Part shown: positions 1-8,916 of the stretch, piece by piece
Position numbering within the stretch: the first letter of the stretch is position 1
Layout of the letters: each line of letters starts with the position of its first letter
Source: CAWGHZ01 sp963822575
GTDB taxonomy: Bacteria; Pseudomonadota; Alphaproteobacteria; MPNO01; DASWLB01
NCBI GenBank assembly: GCA_963822575.1
Contig: CAWGHZ010000002.1
Span: forward strand, 248,001 to 312,000
Direction of reading: 5' to 3'
Length of the DNA stretch: 64,000 bases
Notes under the pieces: generated by a model
What the model saw: the letters and a program-made list of their open reading frames with translations, nothing else
Database searches by the model: none
What the model was told of the DNA's origin: nothing
Position numbers and translations under genes: made by a program

Positions 1-287
1 TGCTGCAAGCGAAGTCGGCGGTGCACAATGCGGTGCACATCCAGGTGGCGCCCAGCGCCGCCGAGGCCTGCCGGGTGAACCTCGCCGGGCTCGAGGGCGT
101 GGCGCGGGTCGATCTTGTCAACGGCACGGACGGGGTCGCCCGGCTGCTCGCCGTGCCGGCCGACGGACGGTCGATCGTCGAGGCGATCAGCGCCCGGCTC
201 AATGCCAAGGGCATCGCCGTCGAGGAGCTGACAGTCGAGCGCGGCCGGCTCGACGAAGTCTTCCGCCGCATCACCACCGAGGCGTAG
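1..287 (+). CDS. ABC transporter ATP-binding protein, C-terminal end (5' partial)
   Basis: Only the last 94 or so codons lie in the window; the reading frame is open from base 3 and ends at TAG 285-287. No Walker or signature motif is visible, so the assignment rests on context and on the tail, which ends in an EVF-x-x-I-type motif (residues DEVFRRITTE) common at the C-terminus of ABC-2-type ATPases. Seven bases separate it from the ABC-2 permease gene, followed by a GldG-like gene, which matches the GldA-GldF-GldG arrangement. It would energise the exporter formed with the next gene. Substrate unknown. Confidence 0.75.
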   Translation, partial: LQAKSAVHNAVHIQVAPSAAEACRVNLAGLEGVARVDLVNGTDGVARLLAVPADGRSIVEAISARLNAKGIAVEELTVERGRLDEVFRRITTEA

Positions 288-294
288 CCAGACC

Positions 295-1029
295 ATGCAT
301 CAGACAATCGCCATCAGTCGGCGAGAGCTCGGGGCGTATTTCTCGACCCCGCTCGCCTACGTGTTCATCGTCATCTTTCTGGCGCTCGCGGGCGCGGTAA
401 CCTTCTATTTCGGCGGATTCTTCGACCGCAACCAGGCCGATCTGATCCCGTTCTTCTCGTTCCACCCGTGGCTCTATCTGTTCCTGATCCCCGCGGTCGG
501 GATGCGGCTGTGGGCCGAGGAGCGCAAGTCGGGCACGCTCGAACTCCTGATGACGCTGCCCGTCTCGACGCTCGATTCCGTGCTCGGCAAGTTCGTTGCC
601 GCGTGGATTTTTGCCGGCATCGCGCTGGCCCTGACCTTCCCCATATGGATCACGGTCAACTACCTCGGCAACCCGGACAACGGGGTGATCGTCGCTTCCT
701 ATGTCGGAAGCTGGCTGATGGCCGGGGCCTTCCTCGCGATTGGCGGGTTCGTCTCGGCGCTCACCAAGAACCAGGTGATCGCCTTCGTAATCGCCGCGGC
801 GGTCTGCTTCCTGTTCTTGATGAGCGGGCTCGACATCGTCCAGAGCGCGGTGCGCGGCTGGGCACCGGCCTATGTGGTGGAACTGGTCGCCTCGCTCTCC
901 TTCCTGGTGCATTTCGAGCGGATCATGCGCGGTGTCCTGGACATCCGCGACGTGATCTTCTTCCTCGTGGTCATGGGGGTGTTCCTTTACGCGAACGTCG
1001 TGACCGTCGAGATCAAGAAGGGCGCGTAA
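295..1029 (+). CDS. ABC-2 type transporter permease (GldF-like)
   Basis: A 244-residue polytopic inner-membrane protein with about six hydrophobic segments: near residues 18-40, 60-75, 100-125, 140-160, 163-185 and 220-238. Between the second and third segments it carries the motif RLWAEERKSGTLELLMTLPV, characteristic of ABC-2 permeases (W/R-x-x-E-x-x-x-G-T-x-E-x-L). Length is normal for the GldF/NosY group. It should form the membrane channel of the exporter with the upstream ATPase, and it is followed after six bases by the GldG-like gene. In Bacteroidetes the homologous set is linked to gliding, but in proteobacteria its cargo is not known; no gliding function is implied here. Confidence 0.88.
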   Translation: MHQTIAISRRELGAYFSTPLAYVFIVIFLALAGAVTFYFGGFFDRNQADLIPFFSFHPWLYLFLIPAVGMRLWAEERKSGTLELLMTLPVSTLDSVLGKFVAAWIFAGIALALTFPIWITVNYLGNPDNGVIVASYVGSWLMAGAFLAIGGFVSALTKNQVIAFVIAAAVCFLFLMSGLDIVQSAVRGWAPAYVVELVASLSFLVHFERIMRGVLDIRDVIFFLVVMGVFLYANVVTVEIKKGA

Positions 1030-1035
1030 GAGGCA

Positions 1036-3024
1036 ATGAACATGCGAAACTGGAGCCGCAAGACCCTCGCCATCGTCGGACTTTCGATCGCCGTGGTGTT
1101 CTTCCTGTCGGTGGACGTGGTGTCGAACGCCCTGTTCCCGGCCACCCAGGTCGATCTGACCGAGGGCAAGATCTACACGCTCTCCAACTCCACCCGTAAC
1201 GTGCTCGCCTCGATCAAGGAGCCGATCACGCTGCGCCTGTTCGTTTCCAACGACTTGATCACCCAGACGCCGAACTACGCGACCTACGCGGCGCGGGTGA
1301 AGGAGATGCTCGAACGCTACGTCTCGCTGTCGCACGGCAAGATCACTCTGCAATACATCAACCCGGAGCCGTTCTCGCCGGCCGAGGACCGCGCCGTGGG
1401 GTACGGGCTGCAGGCTGTGCCGCTCGACCAGAACGGCGAAGTCGTCTATTTCGGCCTGGTCGGCACGAATACCACCGACGACACCGACACGATCCCGTTC
1501 CTCGCGCTGCAGCGCGAGAAGTTCCTGGAATACGACCTCACCCGGATGATCGTGAACCTCGCCCATCCGAAGAAGAAGATCGTCGGCATCGTCACCGGCA
1601 GCTACATGGAATCCGACCCGCTCAAGAAGTGGAAGCCGTGGCGGATCACCGAGCTGATCAAGCAGTCCTACGACATCAAGTCGATCTATGACGTCGACAA
1701 CTGGCCGAAGGACATGGACGTCCTGCTCGTCGCGCACCCGATCGGCCTCAACGACAAGATGCTCTACAAGATCGACCAGTACGTGATGCATGGCGGAAAG
1801 GCGCTGGTGTTCGTCGATCCCTTCTCCGAGGAGGTGACGCGCGCCAACCAGGCCCAGCGCATGCCACCCGACATGGGCTCGGACTTCACCAAGGAGTTCA
1901 AGGCCTGGGGCATCCAGTTCGATCCGAAGAAGTTCGTCGGCGACCGCGACGCAGCGACCCGCGTCGCGGCCGGCGAGGACGCGGGCGGGCGGCCGATCAT
2001 CACCGACTATCTGGCCTGGCTGGGCCTCAAGGGCGACGACATCAAGCGCGGCGATCCGATCACCGACGAGCTGAAGCTCGTCAATGTCGCCGCCGCCGGC
2101 GCGATCTCCAAGGCGCCGGGTGCGACGATCAAGCTCGAGCCGCTGCTCGAAACCTCGAAGAATTCGGAGATGATCGACGCCGACAAGGTGCGCGTCGATC
2201 CCAAGCCCGCCGAGCTGATGAAGAACTTCAAGTCGGCCAACAAGCGCTTCATCATCGCCGCGCGCGTGACCGGCGAGGTCAAGTCCGCCTTCCCCGACGG
2301 GCCGCCGCCGGACAAGGACAAAGACGCCGACAAGGATAAAAACGCGAAGGACGCCAAGGCTGACAAGGCGCCGGCGAAGCTCCCGGCCGACTTCCTGGCC
2401 AAGTCGAAAGGGCCGGTGGACCTGATCGTGGTCGCCGACACCGACATCCTGGGCGACCGGTTCTGGCTGCGCAGCCAGGACTTCTTCGGCCAGAACCTCG
2501 ATGTGCCGATCGCCAACAACGCCGATTTCGTGCTCAACGCCATCGACAATCTGGCGGGCGGCTCGGCGCTCTCCGACTTGCGCTCGCGCGGCGTCGCGGC
2601 CCGGCCGTTCACCCTGGTCGAGCAAATCCAAAAGGATGCCGAGGACCGCTACCGGGCCAAGGAGCAGCAGCTTACCGACAAGCTCACCGACCTACAGAAG
2701 AAGCTGAAGGAGCTGCAGACCAAGCAGGCGGCGACCGGCGGCGCGGCGACCGCAACGTCCGCCGCCCCCAAGTCGGGCGACGATACGATCCTGACGGCCG
2801 AGCAGGCGAAGGCGATCGAGGGCTTCCGCCGCCAGATGATCGACACGCGCGCCGCATTGCGCGACGTGCAGCATCGCCTGCGCCAGCGCGTCGAGACGCT
2901 CAATTCGTCGCTCAAGGTCGTCAATATCGGCGCGATGCCGGTGCTGGTGCTGATCGTGGCGATCGTGCTTGCCCTCGTGCGCCGGACCAAGATGCGCCGG
3001 CGCCAGCACCTGCATGTCGGCTGA
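1036..3024 (+). CDS. GldG-family ABC transporter auxiliary protein
   Basis: A 662-residue protein with one N-terminal membrane segment (about residues 9-28) and one C-terminal segment (about 633-652), leaving a large periplasmic body. The body matches the ABC-type auxiliary (ABC_transp_aux/GldG) fold: DLTEGKIYTLSNSTRNVL near residue 36 is the typical opening motif, and VLLVAHP near 230 belongs to the second half. A lysine/aspartate-rich low-complexity linker occupies about residues 420-448, followed by a predicted coiled coil (about 540-630, with repeats such as EQQLTDKLTDLQKKLKEL). It sits between the permease and a DUF4340 gene with gaps of 6 and 18 bases, so it is part of the same operon. 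Confidence 0.88.
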   Translation: MNMRNWSRKTLAIVGLSIAVVFFLSVDVVSNALFPATQVDLTEGKIYTLSNSTRNVLASIKEPITLRLFVSNDLITQTPNYATYAARVKEMLERYVSLSHGKITLQYINPEPFSPAEDRAVGYGLQAVPLDQNGEVVYFGLVGTNTTDDTDTIPFLALQREKFLEYDLTRMIVNLAHPKKKIVGIVTGSYMESDPLKKWKPWRITELIKQSYDIKSIYDVDNWPKDMDVLLVAHPIGLNDKMLYKIDQYVMHGGKALVFVDPFSEEVTRANQAQRMPPDMGSDFTKEFKAWGIQFDPKKFVGDRDAATRVAAGEDAGGRPIITDYLAWLGLKGDDIKRGDPITDELKLVNVAAAGAISKAPGATIKLEPLLETSKNSEMIDADKVRVDPKPAELMKNFKSANKRFIIAARVTGEVKSAFPDGPPPDKDKDADKDKNAKDAKADKAPAKLPADFLAKSKGPVDLIVVADTDILGDRFWLRSQDFFGQNLDVPIANNADFVLNAIDNLAGGSALSDLRSRGVAARPFTLVEQIQKDAEDRYRAKEQQLTDKLTDLQKKLKELQTKQAATGGAATATSAAPKSGDDTILTAEQAKAIEGFRRQMIDTRAALRDVQHRLRQRVETLNSSLKVVNIGAMPVLVLIVAIVLALVRRTKMRRRQHLHVG

Positions 3025-3042
3025 GCGCGAGGAGGTCGAACG

Positions 3043-4101
3043 ATGAAACCGAGGACACTGATCGCCTTCGCCGTCGTCACGCTGGTACTGTTCGCCGGCG
3101 CCGTCTGGACAATCGTCAACGAGCGCGGCAATACCGCGCTCGCCACCGGCGGCCAGCCGGTCTTTCCTGGCCTCGCCAGCGGCGGCGTGAACAAGGCGGC
3201 CGAGATCGACCTCGCCTGGTCGGCGGGCAAGTGGACCATCAAGCGCGACGGCGATACCTGGCGGCTCGCCGAGCGCGAGGGCTATCCCGTGCCGCTCAAT
3301 CGGGTGCAGGCGGCGCTGATCTCGTTGGCCGAGCTCAAGTTCCTCGAGCCCAAGACGAAGGATCCATCGCGCTATGACCGGCTCGATGTCGAGGACATCA
3401 CGCCCAAGGCCAAGGGCGGGGTGCAGGTCACGGTGAAGGACGCGCAGGGCAAGGTGCTGGCATCTGGCATCATGGGCCGGGTGAACGAGAGCCTCTACGG
3501 CAAGGCCGGCGGCGGCACCTACCTGCGCCGCACCGGCGAGGCGCAGTCCTGGCTCGCCGAAGGCGTCGCCAAGTTCGGCACCGACCACAAGGACTGGATC
3601 GACAAGAACATCGTCAGCGTCACCAAGGCCGAGACCGCCAAGGTGGTGATGCACTGGCCGGGCGACGACGCGGATTCGTGGACCGCGACCAAGGCCAAGG
3701 GCGAGAAGAACTTCGCCCTCGCCGAGGTCCCCGACGGCAAGAAGCTCAAGGACAATGGCGTCGGCTCGATCCTCGAGATCATGAGCGGGCTCGACATGGA
3801 CGACGTGAAGAAGGCGGCCGACGTGAAGTTCCCCGAACCGGCCCAATGGGTGGAGTTCACCACCTATGACGGGCTCGTCGTGCATGTCGAGGTCGTCTCG
3901 CCCAAGCAGTACGAGTACTGGGCGAAATTCTCGGCGCGCGTCGCCGACGGTGCGAAGGACCAGGCCAAGGCCAAGAAGGAGGCCGACGCCATCAACGCGC
4001 GCGTCGCGGCCTGGGCTTACGAGATTGCGGCGGGGTATGGCGAGAAGCTGACGATGAAACGCCCGGGCCTCCTAGAGGACGCGAAGAAGCCGGCGAGCTG
4101 A
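3043..4101 (+). CDS. DUF4340 domain-containing protein
   Basis: A 352-residue protein with a single N-terminal hydrophobic segment (about residues 7-24), probably an uncleaved anchor or signal, and a periplasmic DUF4340 region: a W-T-I-x-x-x-G-x-x-W-R-L motif near residues 67-78 and a repeated half further on. DUF4340 proteins are regularly found next to GldG-type genes, as here, 18 bases downstream. It probably belongs to the exporter complex. The molecular role of the family is not established. A GAGGTCGAACG stretch before ATG 3043 supplies a ribosome binding site. Confidence 0.85.
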   Translation: MKPRTLIAFAVVTLVLFAGAVWTIVNERGNTALATGGQPVFPGLASGGVNKAAEIDLAWSAGKWTIKRDGDTWRLAEREGYPVPLNRVQAALISLAELKFLEPKTKDPSRYDRLDVEDITPKAKGGVQVTVKDAQGKVLASGIMGRVNESLYGKAGGGTYLRRTGEAQSWLAEGVAKFGTDHKDWIDKNIVSVTKAETAKVVMHWPGDDADSWTATKAKGEKNFALAEVPDGKKLKDNGVGSILEIMSGLDMDDVKKAADVKFPEPAQWVEFTTYDGLVVHVEVVSPKQYEYWAKFSARVADGAKDQAKAKKEADAINARVAAWAYEIAAGYGEKLTMKRPGLLEDAKKPAS

Positions 4102-4132
4102 GGGCGCGCCGACGGGACCTCCGGCCGCCTCC

Positions 4133-5350
4133 ATGCGCCAAGCCCTGGTCCGTGCAGCTTGCAACGTCGCGATGTCGGTTGCTCTCCTGACCGCCGTGCG
4201 CGCCCACGCCCAGGCGCCGGACGCGGGGGCGCTGGTGATCGACGGGCGCATGGTGGCACGCGTCGACGACGCGCTTGCCCGCTATCGCAAGATCGCCGAG
4301 ACAGGCGGCTGGAAGGCCGTGCCCGAGGGGCGGACGCTGCGTCCGGGCGACACGGGGCCCGAGATCGCCGCCCTGCGCGCTCGCCTCGCGGTGACGGGCG
4401 ATCTGCGCGGCCCCGGTTCGGTTGAGCCGGCCGCCTTCGGTCCCGAGCTCGACCGCGCGGTATGCGACTTCCAGGCCCGCCATGGGCTGGTCGTTGACGG
4501 AGTGGTGGGGCGGGACACGCGGGCGGCGCTTAACGTGCCAGCCGCAGCGCGGGCCGCAACCCTCGGTCTCAACCGCGACCGGCTGGCCGAGTTGGCGCGG
4601 CGCGTGCCGGCGCAGGCCCTGGTGGTGAACGTTCCGGCCTTCGAGCTGACGCTCGCCGCGCGCGGCCAGGTGCTGCTGAAAAGCCGGGTGATCGTCGGCA
4701 AGCGCGGTTCGCCTACGGCGCTCATCGACGGCAAGATCACCCGTATCGAGATCAACCCCTACTGGAACGTGCCCCCCGGCATCGCCCGGCGCGAGCTTGC
4801 GCCCAAGATCGCTGCCGACCCGGGCTACCTCGCGGCCAACCACATGCACGTGCTCGCCGGCTCCGATGGTGCCGGGCACGAGGTCGCGCCGGAGACGGTC
4901 GACTGGCGCCATTTCGGGCGCAACGGAGATCGGCTGCGCCAGGACCCGGGGCCGGACAACCCGCTCGGCGCCCTAAAGTTCTTCTTCCCTAACGATCATA
5001 ACGTGTATCTGCACGACACGCCGGCGAAGCAGGCCTTCGAGCGCCCGGTGCGGGCGCTGAGCCACGGCTGCGTGCGGGTCGAAAACGCCTTCACCTTGGC
5101 GACGCTGCTGCTCGGTCCCAATCCCGACTGGTCTGAGGAGCGGCTGCGCACCGCCATCGCCATCGGCGCGACGCAGCAGGTGCCTCTTGCGCGGCCCATG
5201 CCGCTTTACATCGTCTACGTCACCGCCTGGGTCGATCCCGAGGGGAAGGCGGAGTTCCGCCCCGACATCTACGGCCGCGATTCGGCGCCAGCGCCACGGC
5301 GCACCGACAAGGCCTGCGTCGTGCAGGGCGGCGACGTGTTTCCCGGCTGA
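4133..5350 (+). CDS. L,D-transpeptidase with peptidoglycan-binding domain
   Basis: A 405-residue exported enzyme. Residues 1-27 form a signal peptide ending in AHA-QA. About residues 65-135 are a PG_binding_1 domain (LRPGDTGPEIAALRARLAV ... VCDFQARHGLVVDGVVGRDT). About residues 160-330 are a YkuD catalytic domain carrying the active-site motif SHGCVRVEN with the catalytic cysteine, preceded by VYLHDTPAKQAF with the conserved histidine. The layout (PG-binding then YkuD) resembles YcbB/LdtD. It would form 3-3 cross-links or attach proteins to peptidoglycan in the periplasm. It lies just upstream of a DUF882 peptidase, suggesting a small cell-wall module. Confidence 0.92.
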   Translation: MRQALVRAACNVAMSVALLTAVRAHAQAPDAGALVIDGRMVARVDDALARYRKIAETGGWKAVPEGRTLRPGDTGPEIAALRARLAVTGDLRGPGSVEPAAFGPELDRAVCDFQARHGLVVDGVVGRDTRAALNVPAAARAATLGLNRDRLAELARRVPAQALVVNVPAFELTLAARGQVLLKSRVIVGKRGSPTALIDGKITRIEINPYWNVPPGIARRELAPKIAADPGYLAANHMHVLAGSDGAGHEVAPETVDWRHFGRNGDRLRQDPGPDNPLGALKFFFPNDHNVYLHDTPAKQAFERPVRALSHGCVRVENAFTLATLLLGPNPDWSEERLRTAIAIGATQQVPLARPMPLYIVYVTAWVDPEGKAEFRPDIYGRDSAPAPRRTDKACVVQGGDVFPG

Positions 5351-5418
5351 TTTGCGCGGGTTTGACGAAAGGCCGGCTATGCATTACCCAGGACCGAGGA
5401 CGAGCGTGGGGTGCGATC

Positions 5419-5967
5419 ATGCGTAAGAGCGAAGGATTGACGCGCAGGGGGCTGCTGGGGGTGGCGGTCGCGGGCACGGTGGTCGGGCTGGCCAGGCCGG
5501 CGATGGCGGCGCTGGCCGAGGGTAGGCCGCGCAAGCTTGCCTTCTACAATCTCCATACCGAAGAGAAATTGTCCGCCACCTACTGGGCCGACGGCGGCTA
5601 CGTCGCCGACGAGCTTGGCGCCATCGACCATCTGCTGCGGGACTTCCGCACCGGCAGCGTGCACACGATCGACCCGAAGCTCCTGGACCTGCTCTATTCC
5701 CTCGATCGCAGCCTGGGGAGCGCCCAGCCATTCCACGTGATCTCCGGGTACCGGTCGCCGCACACCAACGCCGTGCTGCATGCGAAATCCAACGGCGTGG
5801 CGAGCCACAGCCTGCATATGGTGGGCAAGGCGATCGACATCCGCTTGCCGGGGCGGTCGCTCGCCGACCTCCGCAACGCCGCGCTGGCGCTCCGGTCCGG
5901 CGGGGTCGGGTACTACCCCAAATCCGATTTCGTCCACGTCGACACGGGCCGCGTCCGCCGCTGGTAG
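5419..5967 (+). CDS. DUF882 / YcbK-type M15 peptidase, Tat-exported
   Basis: A 182-residue protein starting at ATG 5419. An earlier in-frame start at 5362 exists, but the Tat-like signal begins after 5419: TRRGLLGVAVAG with twin arginine, then a hydrophobic stretch to the ARPAMAA cleavage area. The mature part has the M15A zinc-peptidase signature: SGYRSPHTNAVL, then SHSLHMVGKAIDIRLPG (S-x-H-x-x-G-x-A-x-D) and FVHVDTGRVRRW near the C-terminus, supplying the zinc-binding His/Asp/His set. Proteins of this type (MepK/YcbK) cut peptidoglycan cross-links. It follows the L,D-transpeptidase gene, which fits a maker-and-cutter pair. Confidence 0.9.
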   Translation: MRKSEGLTRRGLLGVAVAGTVVGLARPAMAALAEGRPRKLAFYNLHTEEKLSATYWADGGYVADELGAIDHLLRDFRTGSVHTIDPKLLDLLYSLDRSLGSAQPFHVISGYRSPHTNAVLHAKSNGVASHSLHMVGKAIDIRLPGRSLADLRNAALALRSGGVGYYPKSDFVHVDTGRVRRW

Positions 5968-5982
5968 GGGCGAGGCCGCCGG

Positions 5983-6777
5983 CTATTTCTTCTTCTCGGC
6001 CGCCAGGCTCTTTTTCAGCGCGTCCATGATGCTGATCACATTGTCGGGCTTCGCCTCGGCCGGCTTCCTTGGCCTGGGCAGGCGCCTGCCCTTCCGCTTC
6101 GCCTCGACGATCGCGACCAGACGATCCTGAACCGGGTCGGCGACCAGCGACGGGTCCCAGTCGCGCCGCCGCGCGTCGATCAGGCGCTTGACCATCGGCA
6201 AAGTCTCTGAATCCGGCTTCTCCTCGCCCGCATCGCCGAAATAGTCCGCCGGATCGCGCACCTCGTTGCCGGAGCGCAGCGTCCACAGCACGATGCCCTT
6301 CCCGCGCGGCTTCAGCATTACCGTGCGCTCCCGCCGGTAAAGCACCAGGCGCGAGATGCCGACCGTGCCGGTCGCCTCCATCGCGTCGCGGATGACCGCG
6401 AAGGCTTCCTCGCCCACCGGGTCGTTTGGCTGCAGATAGTGCGACCGGTCGTACCAGACCCATTCGATGGAATTGGCGGGCACGAAGGACTCGATGTCGA
6501 TCGTATGGGTGGAATCGAGCGCGACCGCGTCGAGCTCCTCGTCCTCCAGCGTCACGTATTGGTCGGGCCCGACCTCGTAGCCGCGCACCTGATCGTCGCG
6601 GTCCACCGCGCGGCCGGTCTCGGCGTCGACATAGCGGCTCTCCACGCGGTTGCCGGTCTTCCGGTTCACGTTGTGAAAGCGCACCTTCTCGCGCTCGGTC
6701 GTCGCCGGACGCATCGCGACCGGGCAGGTCACGAGCGAGAGCTTGAGATATCCCTTCCAATAGGCGCCGGCCGGCAT
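5983..6777 (-). CDS. ku: Non-homologous end joining protein Ku
   Basis: A 264-residue protein starting MPAGAYWKGYLKLSLVTCPV, the canonical bacterial Ku beginning; the open frame runs further upstream, but that extension has no Ku similarity. The core contains HNVNRKTGNRVESRYVD, the YVTLEDEELDAVAL block and LRSGNEVRDP, all typical of the Ku beta-barrel. The C-terminal 40 residues are lysine-rich and likely contact DNA or LigD. Bacterial Ku binds double-strand ends as a homodimer and recruits ligase D. No ligD gene is in this window. It is convergent with the DUF882 gene and divergent from the lytic transglycosylase. Confidence 0.95.
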   Translation of the reverse strand: MPAGAYWKGYLKLSLVTCPVAMRPATTEREKVRFHNVNRKTGNRVESRYVDAETGRAVDRDDQVRGYEVGPDQYVTLEDEELDAVALDSTHTIDIESFVPANSIEWVWYDRSHYLQPNDPVGEEAFAVIRDAMEATGTVGISRLVLYRRERTVMLKPRGKGIVLWTLRSGNEVRDPADYFGDAGEEKPDSETLPMVKRLIDARRRDWDPSLVADPVQDRLVAIVEAKRKGRRLPRPRKPAEAKPDNVISIMDALKKSLAAEKKK

Positions 6778-6878
6778 GATCCCTTCCGCGCCGCGCAAGG
6801 AGCGACCGTGGCGAACGCCCGGGCGGTGACTGCGTTCCAGCGAAAAATTCGAAATCGTCGTCGCGGAGGTGTCGGCAA

Positions 6879-6929
6879 ATTTTACAGTTTTTCCTCCTGA
6901 TCGCGCAAAACCGTCGGTTGATTTTACAG
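6879..6929. promoter_or_regulatory. Pair of ATTTTACAG repeats in the ku / transglycosylase divergent region
   Basis: The 263-base gap between ku (minus strand) and the lytic transglycosylase (plus strand) holds two identical 9-base copies of ATTTTACAG, at 6879-6887 and 6921-6929. They lie in the same orientation exactly 42 bases apart (about four helical turns), in a region locally richer in A+T than its surroundings. This is seen directly. That it is an operator for either gene is inference only; I see no convincing -35/-10 pair. Confidence 0.25.
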
Positions 6930-7040
6930 GTCCGGCATGGCCGCTCCGCGCGGTCCCGGCTAACCGCCTGAAAACGCCCAAGACCGGATTTCTGGCATGC
7001 ATCTTGCATGACATGCAGTGCGCTGCGTGATTGGAATTCA

Positions 7041-7904
7041 ATGAAGCGACCGTTCCACCGTGGTCTTCTCGTGATCGGGGCCGCCTTCCTGGCGACCGCC
7101 TGGTGGGAACCGGCTCGTGCGGTGATGGTGGACATCCAAGGCGCCGCGCCGCTCGCCGCCGAGGCGGAGTTTGCGCGCGCGGTGCGCTACGAGAATGCCG
7201 AGGGGGTGAAGCGCGACTACGCCAAGGCCCTCGCGCTCTATTGCGACGCCGCGCGGCTCGGCCATGCGCAGGCCGCCTTTAATATCGGCTGGATGTACGC
7301 CAACGCGCGCGGTGTGGCGCGCAACGACGACCAGGCGGCCGCTTGGTTCAGACTGGCGAAGAGTTGTGGCCACCATCACGCTGCCGAAATCCTGAAGTTC
7401 ATCCCGGGCCGCCATCCGGACACGCAACCGGTCTGCCTCGACGGCACATTGGGGATGCAGCCGGCGGCGGCGGTCGATGCACCGGCCGAACTCCGCCGCC
7501 TTGTCGCCCAGCTCGCGCCGCGCTTCCGGCTGAGCCCGTCGCTGGTGCTGGCGGTGATCAAGGTTGAGTTCGATTTCCGCGCCGATGCCGTCTCGCCGGC
7601 CGACGCCAAGGGGCTGATGCAGCTCATCCCGGAGACGCAGCGCCGCTTCGGCGTGAAGGATGCGTTCGACCCAGCCCAGAACCTGGCCGGCGGGATGGCC
7701 TATCTGCGCTGGCTGCTCGACCGGTTTGACGGCGACGTGACGCTTGCGCTCGCCGCCTACAACGCGGGCGAGAAAGCGGTCGACCGCTACGCCGGCGTTC
7801 CGCCCTATCCCGAGACGCGCGGCTATATCCAAAAGCTGGGCCGGCTCGGGATCATTCCGGAACGCGGCGACGATCACGGCACGCTTGTCGACGCCGCCCG
7901 TTGA
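7041..7904 (+). CDS. Lytic transglycosylase with Sel1 repeats
   Basis: A 287-residue exported protein from ATG 7041 (MKRPFHRG...), with a signal peptide to about residue 28 (ARA). About residues 35-105 form two Sel1-like repeats (A-x-x-x-L-G-x-x-Y-x-x-G type, e.g. HAQAAFNIGWMYANARGVAR). About residues 145-275 are a Slt-type lysozyme-like domain: SPSLVLAVIKVEFDF with the catalytic-region glutamate, then SPADAKGLMQLIPETQRRFG, and ALAAYNAGEKAV. It would cleave the MurNAc-GlcNAc bond of peptidoglycan in the periplasm. Together with the L,D-transpeptidase and DUF882 peptidase it makes a local group of wall enzymes. Confidence 0.9.
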   Translation: MKRPFHRGLLVIGAAFLATAWWEPARAVMVDIQGAAPLAAEAEFARAVRYENAEGVKRDYAKALALYCDAARLGHAQAAFNIGWMYANARGVARNDDQAAAWFRLAKSCGHHHAAEILKFIPGRHPDTQPVCLDGTLGMQPAAAVDAPAELRRLVAQLAPRFRLSPSLVLAVIKVEFDFRADAVSPADAKGLMQLIPETQRRFGVKDAFDPAQNLAGGMAYLRWLLDRFDGDVTLALAAYNAGEKAVDRYAGVPPYPETRGYIQKLGRLGIIPERGDDHGTLVDAAR

Positions 7905-7987
7905 CGCGGTCCGCAGCCGTTCTAGCGGGTTTCGCGGCGCCGGGCTCTCTGCTAGCCTTCTCCGGCCAGCGAACGGAGGCCACCGAC

Positions 7988-8881
7988 ATGGGCAGGTTCG
8001 TCATTCAGCAGCACGGCCGGCTGCAAGAGGCGGTCGCGCACAAGCTCGGCTTCTTCGCCGATGAGGGGCTCGACTACGAGATGAGCGGCGGCAACCTCGG
8101 CGCCGCCAAGGCGGTCGACGCCGCGACCGGCAAGGTGGCCGACATCCTGTCCGGCGCCTACCAGTCCTATGAGCAGGGCCAGGGCAACAAGGGCGAGAAA
8201 TCCGACATCTCCTGCGCCTGCCATTGGACGGTGAACAACGCGGCCGCCAACCGCATCGGCACCATGTACGGCAAGGCCTATGTCGTGACGCCGGGCGGGA
8301 TCGTGGTACCGGAGGATTTGCCGATCCGCCGGCCCGAGGACCTGGCCGGGAAAGAAGTGGCGGTCGGCTACCAGTCGGGCAGCCACTACACCACCATCCA
8401 GGCGCTCGAGGCCTGCATCGCGCCCGGGGACATCAAGCTGAAATTCGTCGGGCTTCCGTGGCAGAGGGTCGACGTGGCAGTCGACCGCGACCTCCCGGCG
8501 TCAAGCCTCTGGGGCATTACCTACCTCGCCGGCCAGCAGCTTGGGCTCCGCAAGGTGCTCGACTGCACCTTCATGATCACCTTCATGTTCCCGGTGACGG
8601 TCGCGCTCGACGACGTGGAAAAGTACATGCGGGCCCTGAAGCGCGCCCAGGCGGAGATCGACCTCCGGCCGGAGCTCTACAAGCCGCTCTACCGCGACAT
8701 GATCCCGGAACGGTACAGGGCGCGCATCGACGTGCGCAACTTCGCGCCGGGCGAGCGGGTAGTGTTCCTGCCCTACACCGAGGAGATGTTCCACCGCACC
8801 CAGGACTGGATCCATGCGCGCGGCATCTTCGACGCCCCGCCCTTGGAGCTCGACTACACCGCGTCCGTGGCAGCGGAGTAG
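7988..8881 (+). CDS. NMT1/THI5-like ABC transporter substrate-binding protein, no signal peptide
   Basis: A 297-residue protein of the periplasmic-binding-protein type II fold (NMT1/THI5-like): HKLGFFADEGLDYEMSGGN near the start, AGKEVAVGYQSGSHYTTIQAL in the middle, and LWGITYLAGQQLG. The start ATG 7988 follows GGAGGCCACCGAC, a good ribosome binding site. No signal peptide is visible from this start, while an upstream in-frame extension (from 7901) contains a weakly hydrophobic stretch, so export is uncertain. No permease or ATPase gene is adjacent, making it an orphan that may be a cytoplasmic enzyme-like or ligand-sensing member. Confidence 0.75.
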   Translation: MGRFVIQQHGRLQEAVAHKLGFFADEGLDYEMSGGNLGAAKAVDAATGKVADILSGAYQSYEQGQGNKGEKSDISCACHWTVNNAAANRIGTMYGKAYVVTPGGIVVPEDLPIRRPEDLAGKEVAVGYQSGSHYTTIQALEACIAPGDIKLKFVGLPWQRVDVAVDRDLPASSLWGITYLAGQQLGLRKVLDCTFMITFMFPVTVALDDVEKYMRALKRAQAEIDLRPELYKPLYRDMIPERYRARIDVRNFAPGERVVFLPYTEEMFHRTQDWIHARGIFDAPPLELDYTASVAAE

Positions 8882-8916
8882 GCAGCGCCGGCCGGCGTCG
8901 GCCCGGGATCGTCGCC

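Noticed and set aside
271..2631. A 786-codon open frame on the minus strand
   Set aside because: It lies antisense to the permease and GldG-like genes, which have clear family motifs. Its protein is an arginine/aspartate/valine-rich product with no domains, as expected from the complementary frame of GC-rich codons.
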